The translations under genes were made by a program, and so were the position numbers. A DNA stretch of 64,000 bases, taken from the NCBI RefSeq assembly GCF_001949145.1, contig NW_019091664.1, forward strand, positions 12,626 to 76,625. The letters are read 5' to 3'. Source of the stretch: Acanthaster planci (taxonomy: Eukaryota > Echinodermata > Asteroidea > Valvatida > Acanthasteridae). This document shows, one piece after another, positions 10,829 through 25,800 of this stretch (position 1 is the first letter of the stretch; every line of letters begins with the position of its first letter). A model generated the notes under the pieces. That model worked only from the letters and a program-made list of their open reading frames with translations. It was not told where the DNA came from and did not search any database.

Positions 10829-13800
10829 GTAAGTAGAGTGAAAGATGTTCTCAGTGTTGCCCTCTAGAGTTTTGTCTGCTTTATTTTATTTCGGGTCTGT
10901 GATTTTCTGCTTCAGCAGCGATTTTCTTTTCACGCATGAACATAGATTAACAGAACTTGCAAGAGGCGACGGCCTGCATTAATTATCAAACCCAGCGGGC
11001 AAAAGTCTTCCCTTCCCTGACAGGCCGAAAGGTATACACGTTAACCAGCGACTGACTTGAACGGTGGACTGGTACTCTAGTCTGACTGGAGTGGGGGGGG
11101 GGGGGGTTGTGGTCGACCTTTTTCTGATTTTAACTTTCAGCGGCTTTTTTTTCTGAAACAGTGTAATGTATATACTTGAAAGGCGACACGAACATCAACC
11201 CTGTTCCCTGGATGTGCGTACATGTGTGACATTATTACGACGTCTTCAGTTATCAGATTAATTACAAGAGATTTTACTCTTCGAAATGACCTTTCTCTAT
11301 AAGCTGTATCTCATTAACCCTGGATGTCAAACTATGCATACTTTCATGACGTCACTGTAACGTCATCAGGTATCATATTAAAAGAATTAAATTGAATGAA
11401 GTAGCACGTCCATATTGAGAGACCTGAGAGATAGTAATTTCAGTACCAATTACTGACTGCCAAGTAGGTCGAATGACACTAACTGCCGAATAAGTCAAAT
11501 ATGGCATTGACTGCCAAATAAGTCAAATGAAACTGACTGCCAAATAAGTCAAATGACACTGACTGTCACCTGAGTTTAATGACACTGACTGCCAAGAAGG
11601 CCTGGAAAAATGACACTGACAGCCAAGTAAGTCAATGACGCTGACAGCCAGGCAAGTCAAATGACACTGACTGCAAAATGAATAAGTCAAATGACACTGA
11701 CTGTCACGTCAGTCTAATGACACTGACTGCCAAGTAGGCCTGGACAAATGGCACTGACTGCCGAGTAACACTGACTGCTAAAAATGTCAAATGACACTGC
11801 CACATACGTCTAATGAAACTGACTGCCAAGTATAAGCCAAATGACACTGACTGGCAAGTAAGTCTAATGACCCTGTCTGTCAAGCACTCCTAAGTCAAAT
11901 GACACTTACTGTAACGTAAATCAAATGACACTGACTGCCTGCTAAGTCAAATGACACTGACTACCAATTAAGTCAAATGACGCCAACTTCAGGGTTATTC
12001 GGAAGTGCAGTATTGGGCTTCAGCAGTAAAACAAAATTATTTTGCACCCAGCAAAACACACCAAAACTAATACGAGTGTTATTAAAAAAGGGATCAATGA
12101 CATGATAACATTCAGGTGCACCCGTTTAAATTAATTAATTTGTGAAATTTATAAATAATAACGTCATCATCCCAGAAATTATTGAAGGGACACATTTCAA
12201 GATGATCATATTTGACCCTGCTTTGATTTAATGTACGATTGCGACGTTTTACGTGTATTTACGGTGAAATTAGCCATCTTGCGCCGCTTGGCGGCGCTAT
12301 ACGATCTTTGGTTGGGACACACAGCTGAACCCTTATCGCACCAGTGTAACGGTCTCATTTATCTGGCATGCTCGGATATCCAGGCATTCACCAAACACTG
12401 CCGAGCGACCGGAACTAGTGCCCAAATGTATGCGCAGTAAGTCCTGTTTGGTCACTTTAATGGGTGTGCTGAATTCCTAACAACCTCGACTACAGAGGCT
12501 GCGTGCGCGTTCGAATTAAGATTGCTCAAGGCGTGTTGGGAAGCAGCGTATGGAACTGCAAGATCGTACCAATGAGAACGAGGTTGCGTGTGTACATGTA
12601 CTGACCGTGGAAACCTCTCCAACATCTGCACTCATGGCCATAGAGTTGGATATTATATCCAATTCTATGGGCTCGACATATATGACCCAGTATGATTGCA
12701 CCAGCCCCGATCTCCCAGTCTCATATGCATTCCTTCGTACGCCTAAGCCTCCGCGCGCGCCAAATGCGGGACCACAGCGTACGTAGGCCTACGTACGCAA
12801 CTGGAAAAATCAGCACGGCGGATAAGTGAGCACGTCGCGGCAACGTGCTCATTTATCCGGCGCGTTCTTCTGGAAATCCGAGCACGCCGGATAAATGAGA
12901 GCGTTACAGGGGAAAAAGAGGTCACGCAGCTTCAAACAATTTATCACCGCTGGACAGTTGGGGTGCCTGTCAGAAATTGGGTCATTTGGGGTCACGCACA
13001 CCTTGTGGCCACCCTGATTTTTATGGCGTGAGGAAGCTAACTGACTTGATCTTATTAGACACACCGAAGAGAACATTCGGTCACTTTTGCTTGAGCAGCC
13101 GTGTACCCTGCTCAGTGCCACCATCTTGCTAGGATGCAGCGTGCCCCCTTCTTTCTTGGTTGGTGTTCTTTCAATGTTCAACTTGGCCGATTCTGGAGGA
13201 TTTCGACACCGTGAAGTGGCTGCTGTACACGGTTGTCATTATTTCAGCGGGGCCATAAGGGAATCCCCTTTTTTCCAAAATGGTTTTTTTTGGGGGGGGG
13301 TTCCTGGAATCAGCAAGGTCACCGACTTCGGTGGAATTTCATTCAAAGGCGCCGCAAATAGACCTTAAATATTCGGTCCATATCAATCAATTATTTATGA
13401 TAATTACTTCGGGGAATATGCGGAGAAAACACATTGGCCTGCTTCTTTTGACAGTGAGGCACAAAATTATTCAGGGGTCAAAGTGGAGAAAGCCACTTTA
13501 TACTGTAGCTAATTTTGCTGAAAAGACATATTTATATTATTGGCATTTAGCCTCTGTGCCTATTGGTCATACTGCAGCATGATCGCACTTGAAGTCTGCT
13601 AGTTTGGGCTGAAAAGTGGTCACAGCTACGTATACATCATTATGTTAAGGCCAATGACTTGTTATGGTATGGCTAATGATAAGTTGGCTCTGTCGATATT
13701 GTCTAATCGATTAATTTTCTTCGGTGGCATGATTCATATTAATTTAACCGCACTATACGCATTTGGAGATAAAATTGTATCTATCGATTGTGCCGGTAGG

Positions 13801-16800
13801 TACAAAATGAAGTTCGGCGTCATCAGCTTCGGGCGGGAACACTTTGAAACAATTGGTTATAGCTTTTGTGTTGTGCTAATAAATGTAGATTAATTGCAGT
13901 CTCGTGTAATCGCCAGCAGGCAGGAAAAATCTGTGTCGATTGCCAATAAATTTGTGCTTTGCTCATATAAATAACAGTTTCATGTCATCATCTTTTGGCG
14001 GAAGAGATTTGAGACAGTTGTTTATACCTTATACTTTGCTTCTGTTAATTGCAGCTAGTTCCGCGTAATCAGACGGGAACAATTTGAGACAAGATATCTT
14101 AGCAATGTGTTGCTTCTAAACATATGCGCTTTGCTCCAAGACCTGAGCCATGTTCAATAAACCGCTACTCAAGCCACAAGGACAAAGAATTAATATCCCA
14201 TGCGAGTGTTCACCCGGCTCTGATTTTCCGTCTGTGGGTCATAGTCTCATCACGGGGATAATGGAAAATAAAAGTTTCTGCCCCGTACCAATGTGATTGA
14301 AATTCTACCGATGGGAGCAAACCCTCAATATTTCATCAACCGTTATGAAACTGTTGTCTTTCAAAGCAGTACTTGGAAGGTAAAACCAGGAATCCAATTC
14401 ACGATTACAGCTTTGCCTTGTATTTAGTAATCCTTTAGTGGATTGGGGCGGACCTCCATATTTCCACCATACGAGTCCTGTTTCCAGATTTCTGATTTTT
14501 AAAATATTTATTCCTGATTGAAATAACTCAGAATTAGGTGTCGAGGAAGACAGCGTGCAGACAGGTCTACCAGCTTACAGGATACTGAACAAGATAGATG
14601 GCAGCATCTACATTGGATCAAATGAAACCCTCACGAGGTTGTCCATTGATGACAATAACCAATTATCTGAAAGTCAGGTGGGATATCTAGTTTCATTAGA
14701 CGGCAATGTGCGTTTGCTGTTAAATCCGAAGGGTGTTTTGCTATTGTACGCCTTAATCCGTTGTCAAAACGCAAGGCAATACCTGTTTGGGGCGTTCTCG
14801 TGTAGGCGCGCGGGCAAAAAATAGCAGAAAAGAAAAAAAAGAGAAATTTCAAAATAAAGATTAATGTTTGAAAATAAATAAACAGCTTGGATCTCCGGCA
14901 AGAGACTGCATGATCGTCTCTGTGATAAGTAACGCCCAGCAGATATTTTGATTGGCCAGAACAGAGGCACCACTTGGTATATCAGAAATTACCGCTTTCT
15001 AAGATCTCTAGGTTAGCGCTGCAGTGTTGACATTACCTTGACACTTCTCGACTACCCTTTGTTCGGGCAGCCGGGTACATGGTGTACGCTACCATTAATA
15101 TTAGTCACAAACAAAAGCTAGACAATCGGCTGTGTTTCTTCATTTGTCCTTCACTTGATCGAATAAAAGTGGAAAAGGTATACATGTGCATTTTTGGCTA
15201 ACTTTTATCGGGAAAATGTGCTCTCTGTAAAAATGGTATGTTTGATTTTCGCAAAATTTGTGTCCAAATGACCACAAAACTTTTTCTATAATCTCCTGAA
15301 AAGGTTAATTGAGATTTTTAAAAACACATTGTGGATTTTTTGCATTTTTTATCAAGTTGAAGATCGGTACTTTTCAGGAAGGAGTCTTTGCGCACACGGC
15401 TCACCACGCGCACGCCAAGTCCATAATAATTATAAGGAGATTATTCTGGACAGCTATAAAATAAAATGGAAGGGGTGCTCGGGAAAATGAAAATAAAATT
15501 CTGCAACAAAATCGTTGGAAATATGTCACATATTGGCTTCTTTTGGCTCTCTGACTAAAAAGGTGTTTATGAATGGGAATATGTGTGCTTGGCAGATGTT
15601 AAACTGTAGTTTAAGACCGGCTATAAAATGAAAATGGACGCTACTACATGATCAGCGTTTAAGACCGCACGTTTAAGACCGATCAAGCACATATTATTCC
15701 GTATTAATACAGAAGCGGCAGATATTTATTTTCCTGAACAAATAAGGTTCTTTGTCTAACCTCTGGGGAGATAACTTAAAACCAATTTATGGAATACGTT
15801 TGGTTGACCTTTTGATTACTTCTTATCCATTTCAGATTACGCTTCAGACAATGGAACCAACGCTTGTCGTAAATTGCGCAGCCCAAAATCCAACCAATAA
15901 AGAGGTGAGGTGAATTATTCTGGTCATTTAAACGTTTTTTTGAATGAGCTAGCATTTACAATCTTTTAATAAGATATATTAACTTATATTTGCCTACACA
16001 GACCGTCTGTTGGAACTTCATACGTATTGCAGAAAGAACAAGTTCGGGTCAACTTTTGGTGTGTGGCACAAATGCGTTTAGCAGGCGGTGTTATGTGGTA
16101 GGTATGCTTTATTTTTATCTTCAATTCAATTGGATATATCCTATTTCAAAGTCAAACCAATATTCAAGGTGTCGATCTTAAAAGAGTGTAACACAAGGGT
16201 GCCTCGAGAATAACTGATTCAGTGACTGGAAATATGAATCGTAACGGAGAAGGCCTTACGTTTGGATACTACCTATATCTGTAACTATCTTCAACAGTTT
16301 TGGCCTTGCTTCCAAAACTGTCGCCGCGTATTTTTTCTCATAAACGCATCAATAGGTATACACCTTCAATGAGCGTTATCTTTAGTAACTTTGATTCCCT
16401 TACGTAATGTCTAGCGTTTCTGATTCAATTCCCTCGATCATTGGCTCAACGATACGTTTATTGTAGTTTTGATGATTTCATGAGATGGGATCAATAGTGA
16501 CTCTGAGCCTCACCATAAATTTTTGTTCATGTTTGATTCTTGATGTCACTCGTAGGCCTATACCGACAAGGATACGTGAAAACAAATTAGCGAGCTTGGC
16601 TTCAAGTTGATTGATGGGCTCGTGCGGCGCAACTGGATTTCTTAACGACAGTAGAATCTGACAGTGTCCATCACCTAATAGTAATGACATGTATATGGGA
16701 CCATTAGAAATCATGCGTATGGGATAAATACCGTACGGGACATGATGGCTAAATCCCAGCTTTATACACTGTAATCAACGGCCATTTTAATTCGATGTCC

Positions 16801-19800
16801 TTGCGTATACACACGTAGGTTTTTTTTAATAACTGTGCAAACCGGTCATTTAACCACCCAATTTTTGAGCCGCATATTTATCTCTCATCTGCCTTTTTGT
16901 CTAACGAAGACCTTTTGACCCCGAACCGATGGCTCATCCAGCCGCAGGGATGCATAACTAATTATGGTTTAGCCACCTTCCCCACGATAGGCCAGGATGG
17001 GTTTCTGTGAGGATGAAAGAACGGACAATCGCTAAGACGGAAAAGTCCTCACTTTGCCCACCCCCTTTTGCCCCGAAACATGCTGAATGAGTATGGAATT
17101 GAATCATCAGCCGTTTGCGAAGTGATTCTAACTGTCGTTGTCACTTACTGTTGTGGGTGTTCTTTACGTTGAACGTGAGGTATGCAGTCTGATGCAGAAG
17201 CTGGGAATGGCTTCACCAAAGTCACTCAGTTCCCCCTTTTTGTTTTCGTTTTGTTTCTGTTTATTTACAGTGCACATCAGAACCACTGAGTTGTGACAGG
17301 ATCACTGCAAATTCTTCAAATCTCGTCTTTGTTCCTCAGCAAATTGACGTCGCTGCATCGGCAGCTGTCATCAGTAAGCATTTCGTTTCTTTTTTTCAGT
17401 AGAGATTTGGTGAACGTCCATTAGAGGACACAACTGTACCTATACTTCGTTCAAGGGCAGAAATATGAAACTTAATGTTCAGATGCTTTTTACAGAATTT
17501 GAAGGGTCTGCCTTTGAAGAAGCATTTTCACAGGTATCACGTGGGGAAGTTCAAAGCCATGACGATGAAAAGAACTCAAATCTATCATTTTTTTTATTCA
17601 AACCGATATAACTTTTGTTCTTTAATAACACAAGTACGCCATGTGTGTAGAGTGTCTTAATGGGGTAGCCTGCATTTTGCTATGGTGACGGGGGGGGGTC
17701 ACTCGGCGGGTTAGTTTTAAACACCTACCGTCAGGACTTTTCGGCAGGCCTGTCCCCCCTGCATACCCTCTTGGATAAGGGATGTGTGTGTGCACACCTT
17801 TGAGGAGAAATCGAGTATTAAAATCAATTCTGTGTAGAGACTCCACAATCTTTAACCCCTGACATTTTAAGTTTAGAAATCTAACATAGGGAGATCATGT
17901 CAAGGGCAGAAATAAGAAGCCGTAATTCCAACTCGGTTGAGGTATTTTTTGGTTAGTTCTTAAGTCACCCCCGCGCGCAGCCCAGCAATTGATAATCAAA
18001 ATTCGCACAAATTACAAAGGTTTTTAAATACCAGGACCTTTTTTCGGTGTTTATGTCGGAATTAGCCATTACAACTTTTTCTATTTTGATGATTTAGAGA
18101 ATGTGAATTCATTTTACCAAATATCTTACTCTTAAAAAAGCAGTATAAAAGCAAAAGGTTTAGCACTTTTCCTGTCTATACATCCATCGTAACAGAATAA
18201 GTCTTTTGCGAATTAAATTTGAAACAATCTGGTAGAATTCAAATGAACATAGCGATTTGAATTCTCCATACTAAAGATGCTGTTGTTACACCTCGTGATT
18301 TGGGGCACGTTTTTGCTTAGCTACATAAGAAGCGCCTTGGCCGCCTTGCACCAATACAATTTTTTTAATGGATAAGAAGTGTATAAATAACCAGTCCCTT
18401 CCAGAGATGGTGGTCGCTATGCAAATGCTTGCCCCCAATCACGCGGTATATCAACAGTGTCTTTAGTCTGGAGAATTCAAACTGTTATGTTTATGTGCTA
18501 AACGGTAACCCGGTGTACCAGATTGTATTCAACTTTAGCACGCAAAAGGCAATTATCGACACTAATTATGAGTCTAAGTTTCATCCGTGACAACAGGCTC
18601 TGTCCATAACTTCTGTTTTAGACGGTGGCTCAGCTGGTATGCTGTATGGTGGAAGTAGAAGGGATCAGGATACGACTTTCAACAGATATGCTTTAAATTC
18701 AGACTTGAACATAGCCAACCCTATCACGTTTCAGTTGGACACAGTCGTTGTTGGGATGGGCTTCATCAACGGTAAGGCACACAGAAAAGTGTTTGCTCGC
18801 TTTTGTCATTTATCAAGCAGCTCAGAAGAATGTGGGCCCTACAGTCACTTATTTTCAACTTTCTGTGCTAACCCAAACTGTGATTGGTTTATCTGGAGTT
18901 CTAGTCGCTATGACATCGAGTATCTCGAAGCAGCAGCGAATGGAGCAATAAACACGCAACAATGATACGAAGCGTAAATTGCCTATGATCACTATTCGAT
19001 ATTTTCCTCCCATATAAAAAGCTTTATAGGTTGGTTTTCAGTGGCTCGGTGGATTGGTCTGGAAGGCCAGTCTTTACGTATATTCGTCCCCTCATAAAGC
19101 TCTCCCGAAAGGTCAAACACTTGTAATCCGTCCTGAGTGGCTTGGAAAAATCGTACAGCAATATAAAAATCATTTGTCGCATGGAAGCCATACTTTTACA
19201 TAATTTCCTTGCATCCTGCTTATCAGTTAAGAGCATTCTTGCCAAACTCCCGGTTGTGTGTTTCCTGAAGAGCACCTTTCACTTGCTCATTGGCCATTCA
19301 GGCAGATTTCCTGCTGACACTGTAGCTTTTTACAATTAATGGTTGAGGCAAATTGATGCGATGAAATTTTTATGTACATGTAGCTCCCATGTTGTTTATT
19401 CTTTGAAATTGAGAATGTCACTGAAAATTACAGACTTCAAATGAGGAAAGGCCGAACAATCCAGACCATTAGAAATATGGGTTTTTAACTCTTTTCCTGA
19501 TTATGAATTATTCAAAATTGTGTACTTTGTATGTACAGATCTGTTTCTGACGCTTATTGATGCTAAACTTTGGCCGATATAATGCAAAAGCATCTTGAAA
19601 ATCGTTGCCCGATGTCTTGTTCGTTTGTATCAGTTCGCTTAATAAAGACATGTAAATGCAATACGTGCTTTCTCTGTCACCTTCAGAGGGAACCTTCGTA
19701 GGCAGGCCGTTCGAATACACTCATGATGATGGGCGTGAGTTTGTGTTTTTTTTCTACCGTGAGAATGCAGTGGAATACACCTCCGGAGAAAAAGTGTTCT

Positions 19801-22800
19801 CTCGCATCGCGAGAGTGTGCAAGGTACGTGGGCCTAATTGTCTGATCTGAACGCGCAAGTGCTGGAATATGTGTCTGTACCATCAGATTCGACAGAATTT
19901 AAATTGTGCCTTTAAATTGGAATTGCTGCTTTCACGCGCGTGTTTAGTTGAAGCACGCAGAAAGTATCTTGTCCAATAGCATCTACACTTTAATTCGAAA
20001 GTGTTAATGATTTAATACATAAATAATAACTGCGTAAAGACTGCCGTGGAGAGAGTAACTTCCAGAGGTGCCGAGAGAGTGAATGTTCGGTACCCTTCGC
20101 ATTGTGGAACAAAACATTTCTTCTGTATCAAATGACATTATTCTATCCATTGCTCGAATGCCAAACATAACTGTTTGTATTTTAAACGCTCGACTAAGTT
20201 ATTTTGCAAACTATATACAGATGGCCATTTTAATTTATCGGCCTGACTTAAACTGCAACAAGCTGTTTTCACTTGCAGAATTAGTTCATACTTTAATATT
20301 CACTTTTAAGGATACGTTCCTTTCATTCTTTCAACGCTTGGTGGCAGCAAATGATACGTCTTCTGTAGAAGTTGGTCTTATTATTGGGGTATTGAACTCA
20401 CAAACTCTGTTCTAATGGCATTCAGATTGTTTGGTGGGTGTCCTCTGCCCCCTGTAACCATTAAAAACCGAAGAAACAAGGTCAGAATACCTTTTTTTAG
20501 TCCTTCGGGATGGGGGGGCACAGCCATAGTCTCACAACGGCCCAGCCACAATCACACCCCCCCCGGCCCACCACCACCATGAAAAAAACAGACGTGTCTA
20601 CAAACACCAGAGAGACTGGACACCCTTTACTGGGTCGTTGACATTGATCTACGACAGTCCTGGTGTTGCCGAGGGCCTGCGATGTAAACACTCCCATTGC
20701 GGCACGCGGGGAAGAGGTTTATACACGGTTAAATGGGACTTGCCCAGAGCCCTGACGTTAAAGGTGACCAAACCATATTGTTCTGCATGAACAAAGGTAG
20801 AAGTAGATGGGAGGTGGATACAGTCGCCGGAAAAATTTTGTTTGATCATGAAACTAGCAAACAACACATCAAAAATAGATAAAGTTCATTCTGTGAAGAG
20901 ATTTACCAGCCCTGAGCAGGTGCACGTTGTTCTGAGCATGCCTACGTTGCTATGAGCATGCGCTAGACTGTGAAAAGGGAACAGAATGTCTGCTGCCCCC
21001 CGCAACTNNNNNNNNNNNNNNNNNNNNNNNNNNNNNNNNNNNNNNNNNNNNNNNNNNNNNNNNNNNNNNNNNNNNNNNNNNNNNNNNNNNNNNNNNNNNN
21101 NNNNNNNNNNNNNNNNNNNNNNNNNNNNNNNNNNNNNNNNNNNNNNNNNNNNNNNNNNNNNNNNNNNNNNNNNNNNNNNNNNNNNNNNNNNNNNNNNNNN
21201 NNNNNNNNNNNNNNNNNNNNNNNNNNNNNNNNNNNNNNNNNNNNNNNNNNNNNNNNNNNNNNNNNNNNNNNNNNNNNNNNNNNNNNNNNNNNNNNNNNNN
21301 NNNNNNNNNNNNNNNNNNNNNNNNNNNNNNNNNNNNNNNNNNNNNNNNNNNNNNNNNNNNNNNNNNNNNNNNNNNNNNNNNNNNNNNNNNNNNNNNNNNN
21401 NNNNNNNNNNNNNNNNNNNNNNNNNNNNNNNNNNNNNNNNNNNNNNNNNNNNNNNNNNNNNNNNNNNNNNNNNNNNNNNNNNNNNNNNNNNNNNNNNNNN
21501 NNNNNNNNNNNNNNNNNNNNNNNNNNNNNNNNNNNNNNNNNNNNNNNNNNNNNNNNNNNNNNNNNNNNNNNNNNNNNNNNNNNNNNNNNNNNNNNNNNNN
21601 NNNNNNNNNNNNNNNNNNNNNNNNNNNNNNNNNNNNNNNNNNNNNNNNNNNNNNNNNNNNNNNNNNNNNNNNNNNNNNNNNNNNNNNNNNNNNNNNNNNN
21701 NNNNNNNNNNNNNNNNNNNNNNNNNNNNNNNNNNNNNNNNNNNNNNNNNNNNNNNNNNNNNNNNNNNNNNNNNNNNNNNNNNNNNNNNNNNNNNNNNNNN
21801 NNNNNNNNNNNNNNNNNNCAAAGTACTCCATTGCTTACGAGTTCAGAAATTTCCCCACCAGACATGTTAAAGCACATGTTGGTACATGTACTAATTTTTC
21901 TGTGTTTCGACAGGCTGAGGTGCGAAATTTTGTGTCTGTGAAAAGAACTGATGACGGGGATACCGCGCACGCGCGCAATGCAACGTTTTTTTGGACTTGA
22001 TAGAAATAAGACATCAGCGACGCAAAAGAATAACAAAAACATAACTTACCTCCTGCTTGTTCGTTGTCTTGGTCGGTTGAGATAATGTGGGCTACTTGAG
22101 ACAAGTGCTGAGACAATTTGTCTCACCATAGCAACTAAAATGCTACGTTCACGCTCTTCAATGTCCTTGAACACACTGGATCACTGGAAAAGCCTACAAA
22201 AGGAGGACACGGAACTGAACTGAGCTCTCCTGTGGTAAAACATCTTTAATTTTCCACCAAACAGGATCCTGAAATGGTTCAAAGTGGTCAACAGTAAAGA
22301 TGTAAATAAGATAGCACCTTTGTATGGCTCGGTGTAAATCGACTGAAGTAAAGTGCACAGGTTAAGCCTAGTGAAGTTTCTTTCTTTGTCAAACTCGTGA
22401 AACTATGAAACTGCACAATTCGTTAACAACCAGTACCTTCTGAAAATAATTTTCATCAAGTTTCAAGATCGAAAGAAACAGAAAGAAGTAAAGATTCCAG
22501 ATAGTTATGTGATAACGTAAGAGTTGAATTCGATGCCTGGTAAAATGTTAAACCGTCCACCATCTAAAGCAAAATATCAGTTGTGTTACATAATTGAAAA
22601 TAGCTCCGCAACGCATCGTAACATTAAAATAAAATCTTCAGTTTTGAAAAGATGCATCTTAGCTTTAATTTGATACCAAAACTAACAATTTCTGACAATT
22701 CCTTTGTCGAGAAAAGAAAGATTATTTTGCGCCAAGTATCAACCGACCGTAAAACAGGATTACCGCGAAATACGAAGTTCCTGCGCCTTGAAATCGTTAT

Positions 22801-25800
22801 TGGTGCTTGTGATAGAACCTAAGGAACTCTCGTGGCGCCGGACCAGGCGCCTTTGGAACGTAAAATGCAATTGTGCGTCGTTCGTGTGTGGTTTCCTTGT
22901 AGCAAACAGCGTCTTCCCATCATGTAATATTTATTCATGAGTACTCCAAAAAGCAGAACAATTTTATAAACGCCATAATACGCCATTTGATGTGAGTTTT
23001 TGCGGGAGTGCAAAACATACTACAGATGTATAACTGTATCTTGAACATCGCCCCCTATAGTGTCATAATGGTGTCAGCCCCCCCCCCTTCTCAACTGACC
23101 ATGGCCGGTAAAATCATCCACATAAAGACCCCTATCCCCCAGTTCCAGGCACAAATTTACGCTGAGCCTTCAAATTTATTCTGATCACGATGGAGTGTCT
23201 TGTCTCTTTACATTTCTACGTCTAAGTATGTATAAATTGCAACTTTCAATTCATGAGGCGGAGTTGTCACTTTGAAATTTCCTTGCCAAAAGCTTTTTTT
23301 TTCATTCATTTCGGACGGCATTTAGAACGACACGGGCGGCATTACGAACACCAATAAGTTCATCACCTTCATCAAGGCTCGTCTGGAATGCTCGGTATCC
23401 GAAAGCGATATCCCATTTTACTATGACAATATTCGTAAGTATTCACCTTGACCCTTTGGCTTATGATATACGGCTCACACTGAATTCATCCCTGACTGCA
23501 AGAACCGTAGTAAGCGATATCTGGATTCTTTAAAATTTAAACATGAAAATGGCGGTTTGACCCTTACTCCCGTAAGAGCACATAATCTTGCACTGTAGCC
23601 AGAGCCTCTAAAAGCTTGGTACATTAATTGAACTACGTTTTTCAGTTTTTATCTGTTAATTTGTACTGATGAAATATCCACATGCCTATACGTACCAGGC
23701 ATGCATTGGATAAAAAAAGATGCCTTTCGATTGTCTCGGAGAAAAATCGCAGATTTCGTTGTATCAATTGAAATTGTTTATTTGCGTCTTTTATACTTAC
23801 TTCACAGAGGATGTCTTTTGGGATGCCAACAGTACGATCGCATACGCAATATTCACATCACAAGAGTAAGTCGGAACCACACTTTTCTCCATGCTGCAAG
23901 CTCCTAGTGGTCTTTTGATTATAGAAGCATCGGACCTATCAAATAATTGACATATTCTTGCTTGGAGTAGAGATAGGACTGCTACACAGCACGGATATCC
24001 CTGCATCTGATTGGACTGGGTTCAGGATCCAGATTTTATGTGGGGGGGGACGGCTGATCTTGGCACGGGTTTCTTGTTCTCGCGCTCGAACGGCGGGAAC
24101 ACGACTCAAGAACACTGTTCTTGAAACAGGATCACACACCACCTCCTGGTCAGGGTTTGACAGGGACACAAGGAAAAACTCGTGAGATTTTGATTTTTGA
24201 ACAGCTGCAAAAAGTAGACAGATGGCTTCCAAAGCCATAGACCATGTAGACAATGGGAAGATTTGCAAAATTAACATTAATTATTTTCCGAAACACATAA
24301 ATGAATGTTCCTGTTTATATAGAAAAGAATTCAGCCCATCCAAACCTTACTTCTCGAATAACGTACGTGGACCCCGCCATGTTGCATGTTGCTTGTAATA
24401 ACCGGTTGTTTGTTACCGGCGTTCGAGCGGCCGACCCATGAACAACAAATCAAGCTGTTCGTGAACATACGCGAACAAGCCGCCCGAACTCAGCCACGAA
24501 GTTCACATAAATAATTATATAAGAGACCAAGTTCTGTTAATTAAACTTGCAACATCGAAGTCTTTTCGACCTGCAGCCTTAAGGTTGCATCCGTGACGAT
24601 TACGGACGATGTAGCGTGGACATGTATAGTACATTCAGTACATGTACAGTACAGACTGGTTTTGGTTCCTACATTTCCATCACGCATTCTTTTGCATGGG
24701 CGCGGCGCGGCGGGAACCAGAGCAGCTTCGTTTAAGGCATTGAGCTTTGCGCATGTGTTTTCACGCCACTGCTATAGCTAGCGAAACGTGAATGGAAACT
24801 CATGAAAATAACGTTTTTTTTCTTAAAACAAGCATTTTACGTGAGACAAGGTTATTGAAAGATATTTGTAAAGACAGAAAAGACATCAGGTTTCAACTGG
24901 CCCACTGGACCACCAGTTTCATTAGATCAGCTGGTCCGCCGACTTTTTTACTGGCCTCGGGCCAGCTGACCACCGTTAATTTCGACCCCTGAGTTCAGGA
25001 AGTGCTTTATTTCGCACACAGAAAGGAGCCCTGGTATTTGTCATTCGATTTTTGTACGAGAATGTGGGGCAAAGGTTTGTACGAAATAAACCCTATTTAG
25101 ACCAGAGAGTAATTTTTGTACGAGGGGTTTCTCTGAAGTGGGCCGTTCAAGCATTTCCTGCGTGCATAATTATGAATGTATGTCTATTTAAAGGGTCCCT
25201 TGAGCGTGTCAGGTGTTGACTGTTACATTTGTATATAAATTAACATCCAAGAGTTGAAACCTGCCCTTCAAAACTAATTTACATCGTTTTTTCGAAAACG
25301 AAAACAAGATTTAGATTATTTTCGTCCGACAGAGATCGTCGTGATGGGGTTGATCACAACAGATTTGGTCAAAATGACTTAATCAAATTGTCAGCATAAG
25401 ATAACTTCATCAATTCAACAAATAGCCAAGAGGGTTATTTTGGGGGCAATCTTTTGTCCCTTCTTAGGAATAGTAACGATAGTTGTGTAGTGTGGATGGG
25501 TGTATGAATAATCCTTAAAAGGAATAATGCAATGACCTTTATCTCAGAATCATTGCTCGTATATGTTTAAACTCTTCTTTAATGTATGAAAACTGTTTGA
25601 AATCTTTATAGAGTATGAAGAACTATGGAGTGCACTTATTTAAACTTCAAACTTTACCAAACTTTTCCAAATAAGTGAGTTCGCTAGTGTGACGTAAATT
25701 CTGAATATGCAAAATCATATAAGTGCAAAAACCAAAAAGGCCCCAAAATACAGATAAAATTGCAACAAAAGCATTTACAATGATGCAATTGAAACAAAAA

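Noticed and set aside
20886-22042. Long ORFs of about 300-360 codons
   Set aside because: They consist almost wholly of the N gap.
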